DNA of 11,007 nt from Bacillota bacterium (GCA_023443025.1 JAEZWM010000081.1:1-11007), one strand, 5' to 3'; shown: positions 1 to 6,298, numbered from the stretch's first letter. The notes: generated by a model from the letters alone, not told the origin. Program-made: numbers and translations.

Positions 1-62
1 CTTGGTTTTGGCTGACATGCTGTAAGTAATACTATTAACCCTACTATGATTATTCTAATCAT
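1..62 (-). CDS. 5' end of a lipoprotein gene (truncated by window edge)
   Basis: Only about 20 codons are visible. The ATG at 62-60 is preceded by a GGAGG ribosome binding site 6 nt upstream. The peptide begins MIRIIIVGLIVLLTAC followed by QPKP, that is a short positively charged start, a hydrophobic stretch and a lipobox L-T-A-C. This indicates a type II signal peptide cleaved before Cys16, so the product is a membrane-anchored exported lipoprotein. The mature part lies outside the window, so its function is unknown. It lies downstream of the grd-operon terminator and has its own extended -10 promoter, so it is probably a separate unit. A small-subunit peptide of the neighbouring transporter was considered, but the lipobox argues against that. 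Confidence 0.65.
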   Translation of the reverse strand, partial: MIRIIIVGLIVLLTACQPKP

Positions 63-87
63 TTTATTCCTCCTATTATTTAAAAAA

Positions 88-96
88 ATTATACCA
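88..96 (-). promoter_or_regulatory. Extended -10 promoter for the left-edge lipoprotein gene
   Basis: The minus strand reads TGGTATAAT (TG-N-TATAAT), a perfect -10 hexamer with the extended TG. No convincing -35 hexamer sits 16-18 nt upstream, which is common for extended -10 promoters. It lies between the upstream terminator (135-163) and the ribosome binding site of the lipoprotein gene. Confidence 0.55.
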
Positions 97-132
97 TATA
101 GCTTTTGCTAATAATCGTACAATATTGTAATG

Positions 133-163
133 AAAAAACCCCTCGCAACAATCGAGAGGTTTT
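133..163 (-). terminator. Intrinsic terminator of the grd/transporter operon
   Basis: On the minus strand an 11-bp stem (AAAACCTCTCG with CGAGGGGTTTT, one G-U wobble) encloses a 7-nt loop and runs into TTTTTT. The wobble pair would be an A-C mismatch in plus-strand RNA, which fixes the orientation. It starts about 20 nt after the stop codon of the transporter gene. Confidence 0.88.
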
Positions 164-182
164 ATCTGAGGTATTTATTTAA

Positions 183-1526
183 TTAGAAGAATACTCCTCT
201 AATAAAGATTATTATTAAAACGATTGGGATTACAAACATAACAAGTGGTTTCCACCAGTTCATTACTCTATAGCCTTCAGCTCCGACATTTGCATCTTCT
301 TTAAAGCTTTCAAATTTCCAAGCAAATGCTGTAAATAGCGATAATGCAATTGCTCCAAGTGGCATTAGAATATTACCTGAGAGGAAATCTGCAAAATCAA
401 AGAAGTTTCTTCCAAATATGCTGATGTCTGCCCATGGACCATGTGCAAGAATGGTTGGGAATCCTACTATAAATATTGCTGCCAGTCCTGCCCAAGTAGC
501 TTTCTTACGATTCCATCCTAATAGATCCATGATCGTTGTAAGTATAGGTTCAAAGTATCCTATTGCTGATAATAGTGCCGCAAAGAAAACCAGTAGGAAG
601 AATAGTGTTCCAAAGAATACTCCTCCGGGAATTTTATCAAATAGATTGGACATAGTTACAAAAAGTAGTTTGCTTCCTTGTCCCGGTTCTAGACCCAGCG
701 CAAAGATTGCCGGGAACATTACAAAACCTGCAAGTAGTGCAGCACTAGTGTCCGCTCCAACTACTAGTAGTGCATCTCCCGGAATATTACTGTCTTTACG
801 TAGGTAGGATCCATAAATAAATCCACCTCCGCTAGCTATTCCAATAGAGAAAAACGCTTGCCCAAGTGCCAGAAGGAATGTTTGCCCAGTAACTTTTGAA
901 AAGTCCAGATTCATATACCATTTAACTCCCTCCATCGCTCCCGGTAGGGTTACTGATCTTATTACAAGTATGATCAGCATAACAAATAGTGCAGGCATCA
1001 AAAAGTTACAAGCTTTTTCTATACCATTTTCTAATCCTCTAGAGGATATAAAACCAATAATAAGTGTACATAATAATGTGAATAATCCTAGCTGAACTGT
1101 ATTTGCAGTGAAGTCATTAAAAGCTTGTTCGTATCCTCCAGCGGCAAGTCCGGACAGAGATCCGGTAATCATCTTCACAACATAAGCTGCTAACCAGCCC
1201 ATAATTTGAATGTAGTATGTCAGTATAAAGAATGCTGCTATTACTCCAAACCATGAGAACAAAACCCACGGGCTACCTTTTTTAGTAAGTTTTCTCATTC
1301 CTGGTACCGGGCTTGATTGAGCTTTACGTCCAAGAGTGATTTCCATAGTAAATAGCGGTATTCCGATAAGTAAACAAATAGCCAAATATATAAGTACAAA
1401 TGCTCCCCCACCTTGTGTTCCTACTAGGTATGGGAATCTCCACATGTTTCCTAAGCCGATTGCAAATCCGGCTGCTGCCATTATAAAAGCAAAACGGCTA
1501 CCCCAGGTTTCTCTCTTTTTATCCAT
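183..1526 (-). CDS. Sodium:neurotransmitter symporter (SNF/NSS) family transporter
   Basis: The 447-residue protein is a Na+-coupled importer of amino acids or amino-acid-like compounds in the cytoplasmic membrane. TM1 carries the family signature AAAGFAIGLGNMWRFPY (residues 17-33), followed by the conserved GGGAF segment. The half-unwound TM6 reads FFSIGIASGGGFIYGSYL (225-242), where substrate and Na+ bind. About eleven hydrophobic segments can be counted, the last ending at the C-terminus. Bacterial NSS members such as Tyt1 and MhsT are likewise 11-TM. The start ATG is preceded by GGAGGTG at good spacing. The gene follows the component-B selenoprotein gene by 62 nt and is the last of that operon, so by inference it imports the reductase substrate (glycine, sarcosine, betaine or a relative). 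The sequence alone does not settle the substrate. Confidence 0.93.
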   Translation of the reverse strand: MDKKRETWGSRFAFIMAAAGFAIGLGNMWRFPYLVGTQGGGAFVLIYLAICLLIGIPLFTMEITLGRKAQSSPVPGMRKLTKKGSPWVLFSWFGVIAAFFILTYYIQIMGWLAAYVVKMITGSLSGLAAGGYEQAFNDFTANTVQLGLFTLLCTLIIGFISSRGLENGIEKACNFLMPALFVMLIILVIRSVTLPGAMEGVKWYMNLDFSKVTGQTFLLALGQAFFSIGIASGGGFIYGSYLRKDSNIPGDALLVVGADTSAALLAGFVMFPAIFALGLEPGQGSKLLFVTMSNLFDKIPGGVFFGTLFFLLVFFAALLSAIGYFEPILTTIMDLLGWNRKKATWAGLAAIFIVGFPTILAHGPWADISIFGRNFFDFADFLSGNILMPLGAIALSLFTAFAWKFESFKEDANVGAEGYRVMNWWKPLVMFVIPIVLIIIFIRGVFF

Positions 1527-1546
1527 ATATACACCTCCATGTTTTT

Positions 1547-1582
1547 ATAGAAAAGTCGATATCGGAATACCGACTTTTCTAT
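1547..1582 (-). other. Long intercistronic hairpin between reductase and transporter genes
   Basis: A 16-bp inverted repeat (1547-1562 with 1567-1582) has a 4-nt loop. On the minus strand the loop is UCCG and every position pairs, with one G-U wobble; on the plus strand that pair becomes A-C, so the structure belongs to the operon mRNA. It begins 6 nt after the TAA of the selenoprotein gene and ends about 10 nt before the transporter's ribosome binding site. The only U-run lies inside the 3' arm (UUUUCUAU) and is followed by A-rich sequence. It is therefore either a weak, leaky terminator or an mRNA-stabilising/processing hairpin that would set transporter expression below that of the reductase genes. 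Confidence 0.6.
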
Positions 1583-1588
1583 TACATT

Positions 1589-2884
1589 TTACTTAAACTG
1601 AGTTGCTTCAGTAATTTCTGTACCTAATGCATTAACTGCTCTTTCTACCATTTCATCTCTTAGTGCTTTTTCATCTTCAGCACCAAGTGTTGGATTTCCA
1701 ACCGGATATGGTATAGCTACTGTTGGTACGATTCTGTTCGCTCCAACAGACTCAGATATAGTTGTTATTGTAGCAAGATGTACAATTGGAATGCCGTATC
1801 TTTCTATTTCTTTAACTATTGTTGCTCCGCAACGTGTACAGGTACCTCAGGTTGAGGTTAGTAATACACCGTCTACTCCGGCATCTTTAAGCTCTTGACC
1901 AATTTCTCTTCCGAAGTTTTCAGAGTTTTCAACGGATGTTCCGGTTCCTGTAGTTGTATAGAAGTATTTGTATACCTTTCCAATAACTCCTTCTTTTTCA
2001 AGTCTCTTTAGTTCGTCAAGTGGCGCTACTCTATCAGGCACTTCATTTGCATAAACAGGGTCATATCCACCATGAACTGTATAGTATCCACCTTTTAGTT
2101 CATCTATTCCATCTACATCATACTTGCCCCATTTTTGAGCTGATGCAGATTGAATTCTATCCGGGTTACCATTAGGTACAATACCACCGGTAGTAACAAG
2201 AGCTATCGTAGCACTGCTTAAATCCTTAATAGCTTCAGCAGGATCTACCTTATCAAATTCCGGCATTGGTAGTTCAGTAACAAAGTCTTCATTTCTAAGT
2301 CTCTTAAGTAGCATGTCAATTGCTCTTTCAGAGCCTCTTTTTTCGGAAAATACTGTAAGTCTTTTTCCTTGTGCAAAGTAGCCATCAACCTCAGGCTTAA
2401 CTTCTTGTCCTTTTAATACTTTATTTGCAATTGCAGCCATTACAGGAAGTGCCTTTCTCATTGCTGTTGCAGCATTTCCGGTAGGAACAACATATGCATA
2501 TTTTTTAGATTCATCAACACCGGGATTTTCTTCGTACATTCCGGTAATTACAGGAACTCCTACAGAGTCAAAGTATTCAGCAACTCCTGCACAAGCCATT
2601 CCATATCTACCGGCATTGAATGCAGGTCCTGCTACTACTAAATCAGGTTCATACTTTTCGTTGATTTCTTCTAAGAATTTTACTGCATCATCTTTATTTT
2701 CATTAAAGTAGTTGTCACCGCAGATTATAGTTCCAAGTACTTTTTCGTCATCCAGTTCTTTTTCAAATCCCATTGAAGGACCAACTACTCCTTCTCTAAA
2801 CTCAGGAGCAACATGGGCCATTTCTTCGCCCCCGACTTGACCGAAGAACTGATTTATATAATAAATTATTTTTTTATCAGCCAT
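1589..2884 (-). CDS. Selenoprotein subunit of glycine/sarcosine/betaine reductase component B (GrdB/GrdF/GrdH family), with in-frame UGA = Sec
   Basis: Component B binds the substrate amine and, with the pyruvoyl subunit, delivers its carboxymethyl group to selenoprotein A; the pathway ends in acetyl phosphate. The start is the ATG at 2884, with AAAGGGG upstream, beginning MADKKIIYYINQFFGQVGGE, typical of the family. Other conserved stretches are CGDNYF, GPAFNAGRYGMAC and TTTGTGTSVENS. The frame meets UGA at 1847-1849 and continues without interruption to TAA at 1589. The product is then 431 residues with Sec at position 346 in T-S-T-U-G-T-C-T-R-C, the U-x-x-C-x-x-C redox motif of this family. 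The family is about 435 residues long, so the 345-residue conventional ORF is a truncation artefact. The gene follows the pro-protein subunit by 14 nt. Which paralogue it is (glycine GrdB, sarcosine GrdF, betaine GrdH) cannot be decided by eye. The lack of grdA, grdC and grdD nearby and the attached transporter favour a substrate-specific GrdF or GrdH role. Confidence 0.93.
1821..1833 (-). promoter_or_regulatory. Candidate bacterial SECIS hairpin for Sec insertion
   Basis: Immediately downstream of UGA 1847-1849 the mRNA reads GUUGC-GGA-GCAAC, a perfect 5-bp stem with a 3-nt loop starting with G. The loop lies about 19-21 nt after the UGA. This matches what is known of bacterial SECIS elements: a small hairpin inside the coding region just after the UGA, with G at the start of the apical loop, bound by SelB. 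The element overlaps codons for the two cysteines of U-x-x-C-x-x-C, so both RNA shape and protein sequence are constrained here. Confidence 0.7.
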
Positions 2885-2898
2885 TGTTTTCCCCTTTC

Positions 2899-4188
2899 CT
2901 AATATAGCTCAACTGTTAGATTGTGGTATCCAATCTCAGAAGTAGCACCAATAACTGCGTTAAGTTCACATTTCAATGATCCATCTTCAGGATTGTATGC
3001 TCCAGCCCAACCACCGGCAAGATTCGCTATTGCTTCAACGTCACCTAGTACTCTATCAGCTTTTTCTACCTCGATAACATGTGATACGTTACCAGTAGAA
3101 ATTACTGCTACAGCTTCTTCAGCATTGTCTGTCAGCGGTTGACTCATTCCATCCCATCCTGAACATTCGTCAGTGATTAGAACGGATTTGATACCCATCT
3201 TTTCACATTCAGCACAGATCATAACTAAGTCTGAGTCCGGGTTTCCGTAACCTTCTTCAGAGATAATTACACCATCAGCACCTAGCATTTTAACAAGTTT
3301 TGCTGTATAGTCTTTGGTTCTAAACTTACCTTCCAATGTAGTAAGCTCAGGAGTAAGGATAACTCCAACAAAGTTTAAATCCTTTCCATGTCTCGCATAA
3401 AGATCCAGTATTACTGAGTTGTTTTGATGCTGGTAAGTAGTGATCTTGTCACATGCAGCAACACAGTTACCACTGATAACCGCTCCATCTAACTCTTCAT
3501 TTGGATGAATAAGAGTTGGAAGGATTTGTTGTGAATTAACTCCATAGATATATCCATCATGTAACAAACCTTGAGAGATAAGCATTTCTACATAAGCTAC
3601 TCTTGGAAGATCAGGATATTTTTCAGCTTCTTCTTTAAGATCCCCAATCTCATATACTTCTGTTTTGTCGATATCTGCATCTCTACCTGCCTCACCGATT
3701 ATCTCAGCAGCTCTAAGTCCTGCAAGTCTAACGGTTTCTTCATGCTTATGAGGTGCAAGTCCTTCAACAACGCCAATATCCATTACGATATTGTATGTTT
3801 TAGAGAACGGAGTCCACTTTGCTCCTTCACCCCACATGTCTATAACACCTTCTTGGAAACCTACCATGTCTCCAATTGTAACTACAGCAGCGCCGTCCAA
3901 TACATGGACTACACCATCACCAAGCTGAACTACATCAGATGTTACTCCTGCAAAGCCTTTACCTTTGCCTTCAACTTTTACTCTAGGCTCGATTACGTCT
4001 TTGACCGGGATTATTCTAACTTTTTCCCCAGGTCTAGTCATGTCCAACGAAACCCTTGTGATATTCGGAATCTTAGAAATCTCTTCTATGACTTCATCAC
4101 GATTCACATAGAGAATGCCATTATCAACTTTAGTAGCTTCTCCAAATTGAATATCAGTGATTTTCACCTTCTTTAATTCAAGTCTCAT
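2899..4188 (-). CDS. Pro-protein (pyruvoyl) subunit of glycine/sarcosine/betaine reductase component B (GrdE/GrdG/GrdI family)
   Basis: The 429-residue protein is the partner of the Sec subunit. In this family the pro-protein is cleaved at an Asn-Cys bond and the new N-terminal Cys becomes a pyruvoyl group that binds the substrate amine as a Schiff base. Here the site is G-N-C-V-A-A-C-D with Cys242 when numbered from ATG 4188, where the family's cleavage Cys is expected. The N-terminus MRLELKKVKITDIQFGE and the segment KITTYQHQNNSVILDLYARH are typical. The ATG at 4188 is preferred over an upstream in-frame GTG at 4197 because AAAGGGTG lies 6 nt before the ATG and the GTG sits inside it. The gene is 19 nt after grdX and 14 nt before the Sec subunit gene, so translation is probably linked. 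Whether it is the glycine, sarcosine or betaine paralogue is unresolved. Confidence 0.93.
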   Translation of the reverse strand: MRLELKKVKITDIQFGEATKVDNGILYVNRDEVIEEISKIPNITRVSLDMTRPGEKVRIIPVKDVIEPRVKVEGKGKGFAGVTSDVVQLGDGVVHVLDGAAVVTIGDMVGFQEGVIDMWGEGAKWTPFSKTYNIVMDIGVVEGLAPHKHEETVRLAGLRAAEIIGEAGRDADIDKTEVYEIGDLKEEAEKYPDLPRVAYVEMLISQGLLHDGYIYGVNSQQILPTLIHPNEELDGAVISGNCVAACDKITTYQHQNNSVILDLYARHGKDLNFVGVILTPELTTLEGKFRTKDYTAKLVKMLGADGVIISEEGYGNPDSDLVMICAECEKMGIKSVLITDECSGWDGMSQPLTDNAEEAVAVISTGNVSHVIEVEKADRVLGDVEAIANLAGGWAGAYNPEDGSLKCELNAVIGATSEIGYHNLTVELY

Positions 4189-4207
4189 AAAGTTCACCCT
4201 TTCTAAT

Positions 4208-4585
4208 TTATAACTCTGCAGCTCTCAGCTCGGCTAAAGCGGATTGCAGTAGTTCTTTGTCTAACACTTCATAATCCTTTTGATTTGCATAATCAACGTT
4301 TCTAACACCCATGCTTTTATCGTATAGATTAATAGCATTTTCTATCATACTAACTGATTCCAAGTCCATTTCTCCGGTCTTTTGGGAAATAACAACAGAC
4401 CTAACAGGTGAATAAAACATCCTAATACTTGCAGGAAGTGGTGATACAAGAAGTTTGTGTCCTGCATGTATCAAATCCCTTGCCCTTACTAGTACATCTC
4501 TAAACTCGCCATCTACAGTTATAATTTCAACGTCATGCTTTTCAATTGTTTTATTGTTTGTTACGACTATGTCTTTCATTTGCAT
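4208..4585 (-). CDS. grdX: GrdX family protein
   Basis: This small soluble protein of 125 residues is the first gene of the operon. It has the features of GrdX, a protein of unknown biochemical function found at the head of glycine/betaine/sarcosine reductase operons. These are an early IVVTNN motif, a central segment on holding and naming regions (HAGHKLLVSPLPASIRMFYSPVRSVV is split by Pro residues typical of the family), and an alpha-helical C-terminus. There are no transmembrane segments, signal peptide or cysteines. Two ATGs compete: 4585, with AGGA only 4 nt upstream, and 4579, with AGGA 10 nt upstream; neither spacing is ideal. Identification rests on remembered family features plus the tight grd context. 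Confidence 0.82.
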   Translation of the reverse strand: MQMKDIVVTNNKTIEKHDVEIITVDGEFRDVLVRARDLIHAGHKLLVSPLPASIRMFYSPVRSVVISQKTGEMDLESVSMIENAINLYDKSMGVRNVDYANQKDYEVLDKELLQSALAELRAAEL

Positions 4586-4605
4586 ATGTTCCTTTCTTGG
4601 TTAGT

Positions 4606-4634
4606 ATTATATATGTTTACCTAATGTATTTCAA
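4606..4634 (-). promoter_or_regulatory. Strong sigma-A promoter of the grdX operon
   Basis: On the minus strand TTGAAA (4634-4629) is followed by a 17-nt spacer and TATAAT (4611-4606), a near-consensus vegetative promoter. Transcription would start near 4599, giving a leader of only about 14 nt before grdX. There is no room for a riboswitch, so control is expected at initiation. Confidence 0.85.
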
Positions 4635-4675
4635 GTGCATTTCAGTAAATTATGATAAGGTTTTCACTTGATACA
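4625..4675. promoter_or_regulatory. Imperfect inverted repeat overlapping the grd promoter (candidate operator)
   Basis: On the plus strand TGTATTTCAAGTG (4625-4637) and CACTTGATACA (4665-4675) are inverted copies apart from a 2-nt insertion in the left arm, separated by 27 nt. The left arm covers the -35 hexamer (4629-4634) and the right arm lies upstream of it. TGTA/TACA half-sites are seen in operators of FadR-type GntR proteins, and such a regulator is encoded next door. The region is AT-rich and the spacing is unusual, so the assignment is tentative. Confidence 0.35.
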
Positions 4676-4797
4676 TCCTTAACCATTCCCTAGCTATTGA
4701 TTTCGAGCCATTTTAAAATTGTTTAAATTTGTTAATATTATCTATGTATTATCAATCTGACTTAATTAGCATTCTTAATTAAAGCGATTAAGGAAAT

Positions 4798-4821
4798 AAA
4801 AAAACCTGCATCAGCAGGTTT
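4798..4821 (-). terminator. Intrinsic terminator after the GntR-type regulator gene
   Basis: The minus strand has an 8-bp stem, AAACCTGC with GCAGGTTT, a TGAT loop, and a run of seven T including the stem's own. It begins 16 nt after the regulator's TGA stop. It separates the lipoprotein/regulator unit from the grd operon. Confidence 0.88.
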
Positions 4822-4836
4822 AAAATCATATTTATT

Positions 4837-5466
4837 TCATAGCAATGTAGATTTGATTCTGTCAACAAACTCTTCTATATGAATTTTGGCAGTACGTTCT
4901 GCTTCATCAGGATCATTGTTCTTTATTGCAATAAGAAGTGGTTCAAGTGTTTCATAGAAAATCTCAGGTGTTTCGAAAAATCTATTACAATAATGCCAAA
5001 GTCTCTCAGTATGGTAATGAAGATTCGTAAGAATCTCAACTAGCCATGGATTATCACAATATTCCAATATCGTTTCATGAAAAAGTTCATCATCTACTAT
5101 TGCTTCTTTATACTCTGTTTCCATATCGTAGTTTTTCAATCTTTCAACGATTTCTTCCAGTTTTTCAATCATCTCCGGGTTGGAGTTATCTACCGCAAGT
5201 CTTGCAGCAAAAGGATCCAAAACAGTTGTTAACTCAAAAAGACTTTTCATTCTGATAAAATCTATCTGTGGAACTTGTGCACCATATCTCGGTACTATCT
5301 GGATTAATTTATTTAGTTCAAGCTTTTGGAAAGCGTGTCTAATTGGAGTTCTACTAACTCCAAATTCTTCAGCGATTTCGACTTCATTTAAGATTTTGCC
5401 AGGTTCATATTCAAGTCTTACAATTCTATTTCTCAGCTCTTGAAATATTTCGTTTTGTTTAAGCAA
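4837..5466 (-). CDS. GntR family transcriptional regulator, FadR subfamily (FCD ligand domain)
   Basis: The 209-residue DNA-binding protein has an N-terminal winged helix-turn-helix (about residues 5-70) with the GntR signature E-E-F-G-V-S-R-T-P-I-R-H-A-F. The C-terminal FCD domain is all-helical (about 75-205). In it D-D-E-L-F-H, H-Y-H-T-E-R and a late H-I-E-E-F-V supply the Asp/His residues that usually hold a metal and contact a small carboxylate ligand. The start is TTG at 5466 with AAAGGGTG upstream; no in-frame ATG lies near the expected N-terminus. It is cotranscribed with the SH3b lipoprotein gene 20 nt upstream and lies directly upstream of the grd operon in the same direction. By inference it senses an amino-acid-derived ligand and controls that operon. 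The ligand and the sign of regulation are unknown. Confidence 0.9.
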   Translation of the reverse strand: MLKQNEIFQELRNRIVRLEYEPGKILNEVEIAEEFGVSRTPIRHAFQKLELNKLIQIVPRYGAQVPQIDFIRMKSLFELTTVLDPFAARLAVDNSNPEMIEKLEEIVERLKNYDMETEYKEAIVDDELFHETILEYCDNPWLVEILTNLHYHTERLWHYCNRFFETPEIFYETLEPLLIAIKNNDPDEAERTAKIHIEEFVDRIKSTLL

Positions 5467-5486
5467 TATAAAGCACCCTTTCCGGT

Positions 5487-6152
5487 TTATTGTTCTAATT
5501 CTACTGTTAAATCGGACAGTACATAACCAAATCCATCCGGTGAACCGGAAGCTTGCAGTTTAAGCCATGTTCTTCCTTGATCATCTACTATCTTTTCAAA
5601 AACGGAAAATTCGTTGAAGTATGCAAGTTCTCCTAGAATTTCAGCGTCCTCATTTGGCTCTTGCCTTATATTTAGCGTTGGGATTACAACTCTATACACA
5701 CCAATAGGTTCAGCATCGGTTTCTTTAGATAGATAAGCAGAGTTTACATAACCTTCTGTTCCATCTCCTGTTAAAAATTTAATCCAGGTCTCACCTTCTT
5801 CATTAGTTACAGTTTCAATCTCTGTAATTACGTCACCCATAGAAACTTCTCCAATTACTTCAGAATCTATAGTTGCATCTGACCTTACGTTTAGTTCACC
5901 TGTAGTTACCTTCCAAGCTTTGTTATCACTCTGTGCTTGCCCCTCTGTCTGCTCGTTTTCTGCGTTTTGAATCTCTTTAAGTTTGTCACTTCTTTCTTTT
6001 AATTCAGGTCTACTCTTAAGTAAATCTTCGAATTTAACTTCATGTACTTCAAATGTCAGTCTTTCACTTCTATCATATTCTATATCATCGGCAATGTTGC
6101 AGCCTGTTATAAGTAAGCAAAGCGTAGCAATTGTGGCTATCGTTTTTTTCAT
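5487..6152 (-). CDS. Lipoprotein with two bacterial SH3 (SH3b) domains
   Basis: The 221-residue exported protein starts MKKTIATIATLCLLITGC, a signal peptide with lipobox I-T-G-C (Cys18), so it should be lipid-anchored outside the membrane. A charged, Glu/Gln-rich linker (about 25-78) leads to two SH3b repeats. The first (about 79-142) contains GELNVRSDATIDSEVIG and ends EGYVNSAYL. The second (about 150-215) contains TLNIRQEPNEDAEILG and ends FGYVLSDL. SH3b domains usually bind peptidoglycan or other wall ligands. No catalytic domain follows, so a structural or sensing role at the wall is most likely. The ribosome binding site AAGGGGG lies 6 nt before the ATG. It is the first gene of the unit with the GntR regulator. 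Confidence 0.88.
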   Translation of the reverse strand: MKKTIATIATLCLLITGCNIADDIEYDRSERLTFEVHEVKFEDLLKSRPELKERSDKLKEIQNAENEQTEGQAQSDNKAWKVTTGELNVRSDATIDSEVIGEVSMGDVITEIETVTNEEGETWIKFLTGDGTEGYVNSAYLSKETDAEPIGVYRVVIPTLNIRQEPNEDAEILGELAYFNEFSVFEKIVDDQGRTWLKLQASGSPDGFGYVLSDLTVELEQ

Positions 6153-6172
6153 CTATATACCCCCTTTTATGA

Positions 6173-6205
6173 ATTATATCATGTATAAAAAACTTTTTAA
6201 AGTTT
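6173..6205 (-). promoter_or_regulatory. Extended -10 promoter and overlapping palindrome for the lipoprotein/GntR unit
   Basis: The minus strand reads TGATATAAT (6181-6173), an extended -10 with perfect TATAAT about 20 nt before the start codon. A poor -35 (TTTAAA) sits 17 nt upstream. A palindrome, AAACTTT-TT-AAAGTTT on the plus strand (6190-6205), covers the -35 area and could be an operator, but it is short and AT-rich. Confidence 0.5.
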
Positions 6206-6242
6206 CTATGAAAAACTTAATGTATCTCATCCAACTTTCCTA

Positions 6243-6271
6243 TTGAATTCATGTTCTATCTATTGTATACT
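6243..6271 (+). promoter_or_regulatory. Sigma-A promoter of the feo operon
   Basis: TTGAAT (6243-6248), a 17-nt spacer and TATACT (6266-6271) form a good vegetative promoter. Transcription should start near 6278, about 35 nt before the feoA start codon. It diverges from the lipoprotein/GntR promoter about 65 nt away. Confidence 0.75.
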
Positions 6272-6281
6272 CAATATATGC

Positions 6282-6298
6282 TTGATATTAATTATCAA
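6282..6298. promoter_or_regulatory. Fur box in the feoA leader
   Basis: TTGATATTAATTATCAA is an inverted repeat. Its 15-base core (6283-6297) matches the 7-1-7 Fur consensus TGATAAT-N-ATTATCA at 13 of 14 defined positions. It lies a few bases downstream of the predicted transcription start, where bound Fur-Fe2+ would block RNA polymerase, and directly precedes a ferrous iron transporter operon. Iron-replete repression of feoABC is the natural reading. Confidence 0.8.

Noticed and set aside
1..62. Small-subunit (MetS-like) peptide of the NSS transporter
   Set aside because: Such peptides sit just after NSS genes, but this one has a lipobox, lies beyond the operon terminator and has its own promoter.
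418..807. 129-codon open frame on the plus strand inside the transporter gene
   Set aside because: Antisense to a well-supported membrane protein gene; no start signal and no recognisable family. The same applies to 1336-1596, 2921-3142, 5046-5255, 5180-5443, 5983-6246 and 10516-10773, and to the minus-strand frames inside feoB (6764-7081, 7220-7417, 7469-7732).
3571..4176. 201-codon open frame on the plus strand
   Set aside because: It lies wholly antisense to the component B pro-protein gene, has no ribosome binding site and its translation has the biased composition of a shadow frame.
4760..4795. Direct repeat of CTTAATTA (two copies) with a related inverted copy near 4785
   Set aside because: Short and AT-rich in an AT-rich gap, away from the promoter elements; expected by chance.
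4586..4836. Riboswitch (for example glycine-responsive) ahead of the grd operon
   Set aside because: The predicted leader is only about 14 nt, and the rest of the gap is AT-rich with no aptamer-like GC helices.
4837..4839. UGA stop of the GntR regulator as a second selenocysteine codon
   Set aside because: The continued frame runs straight into the terminator hairpin, gives no Cys-containing redox motif, and the protein already has full family length.
5481..5560. Frequent TTCCGG/CCGG words here and throughout the window
   Set aside because: They fall mainly in coding regions at Pro/Gly/Arg/Ser codons and look like codon preference, not an array of sites.
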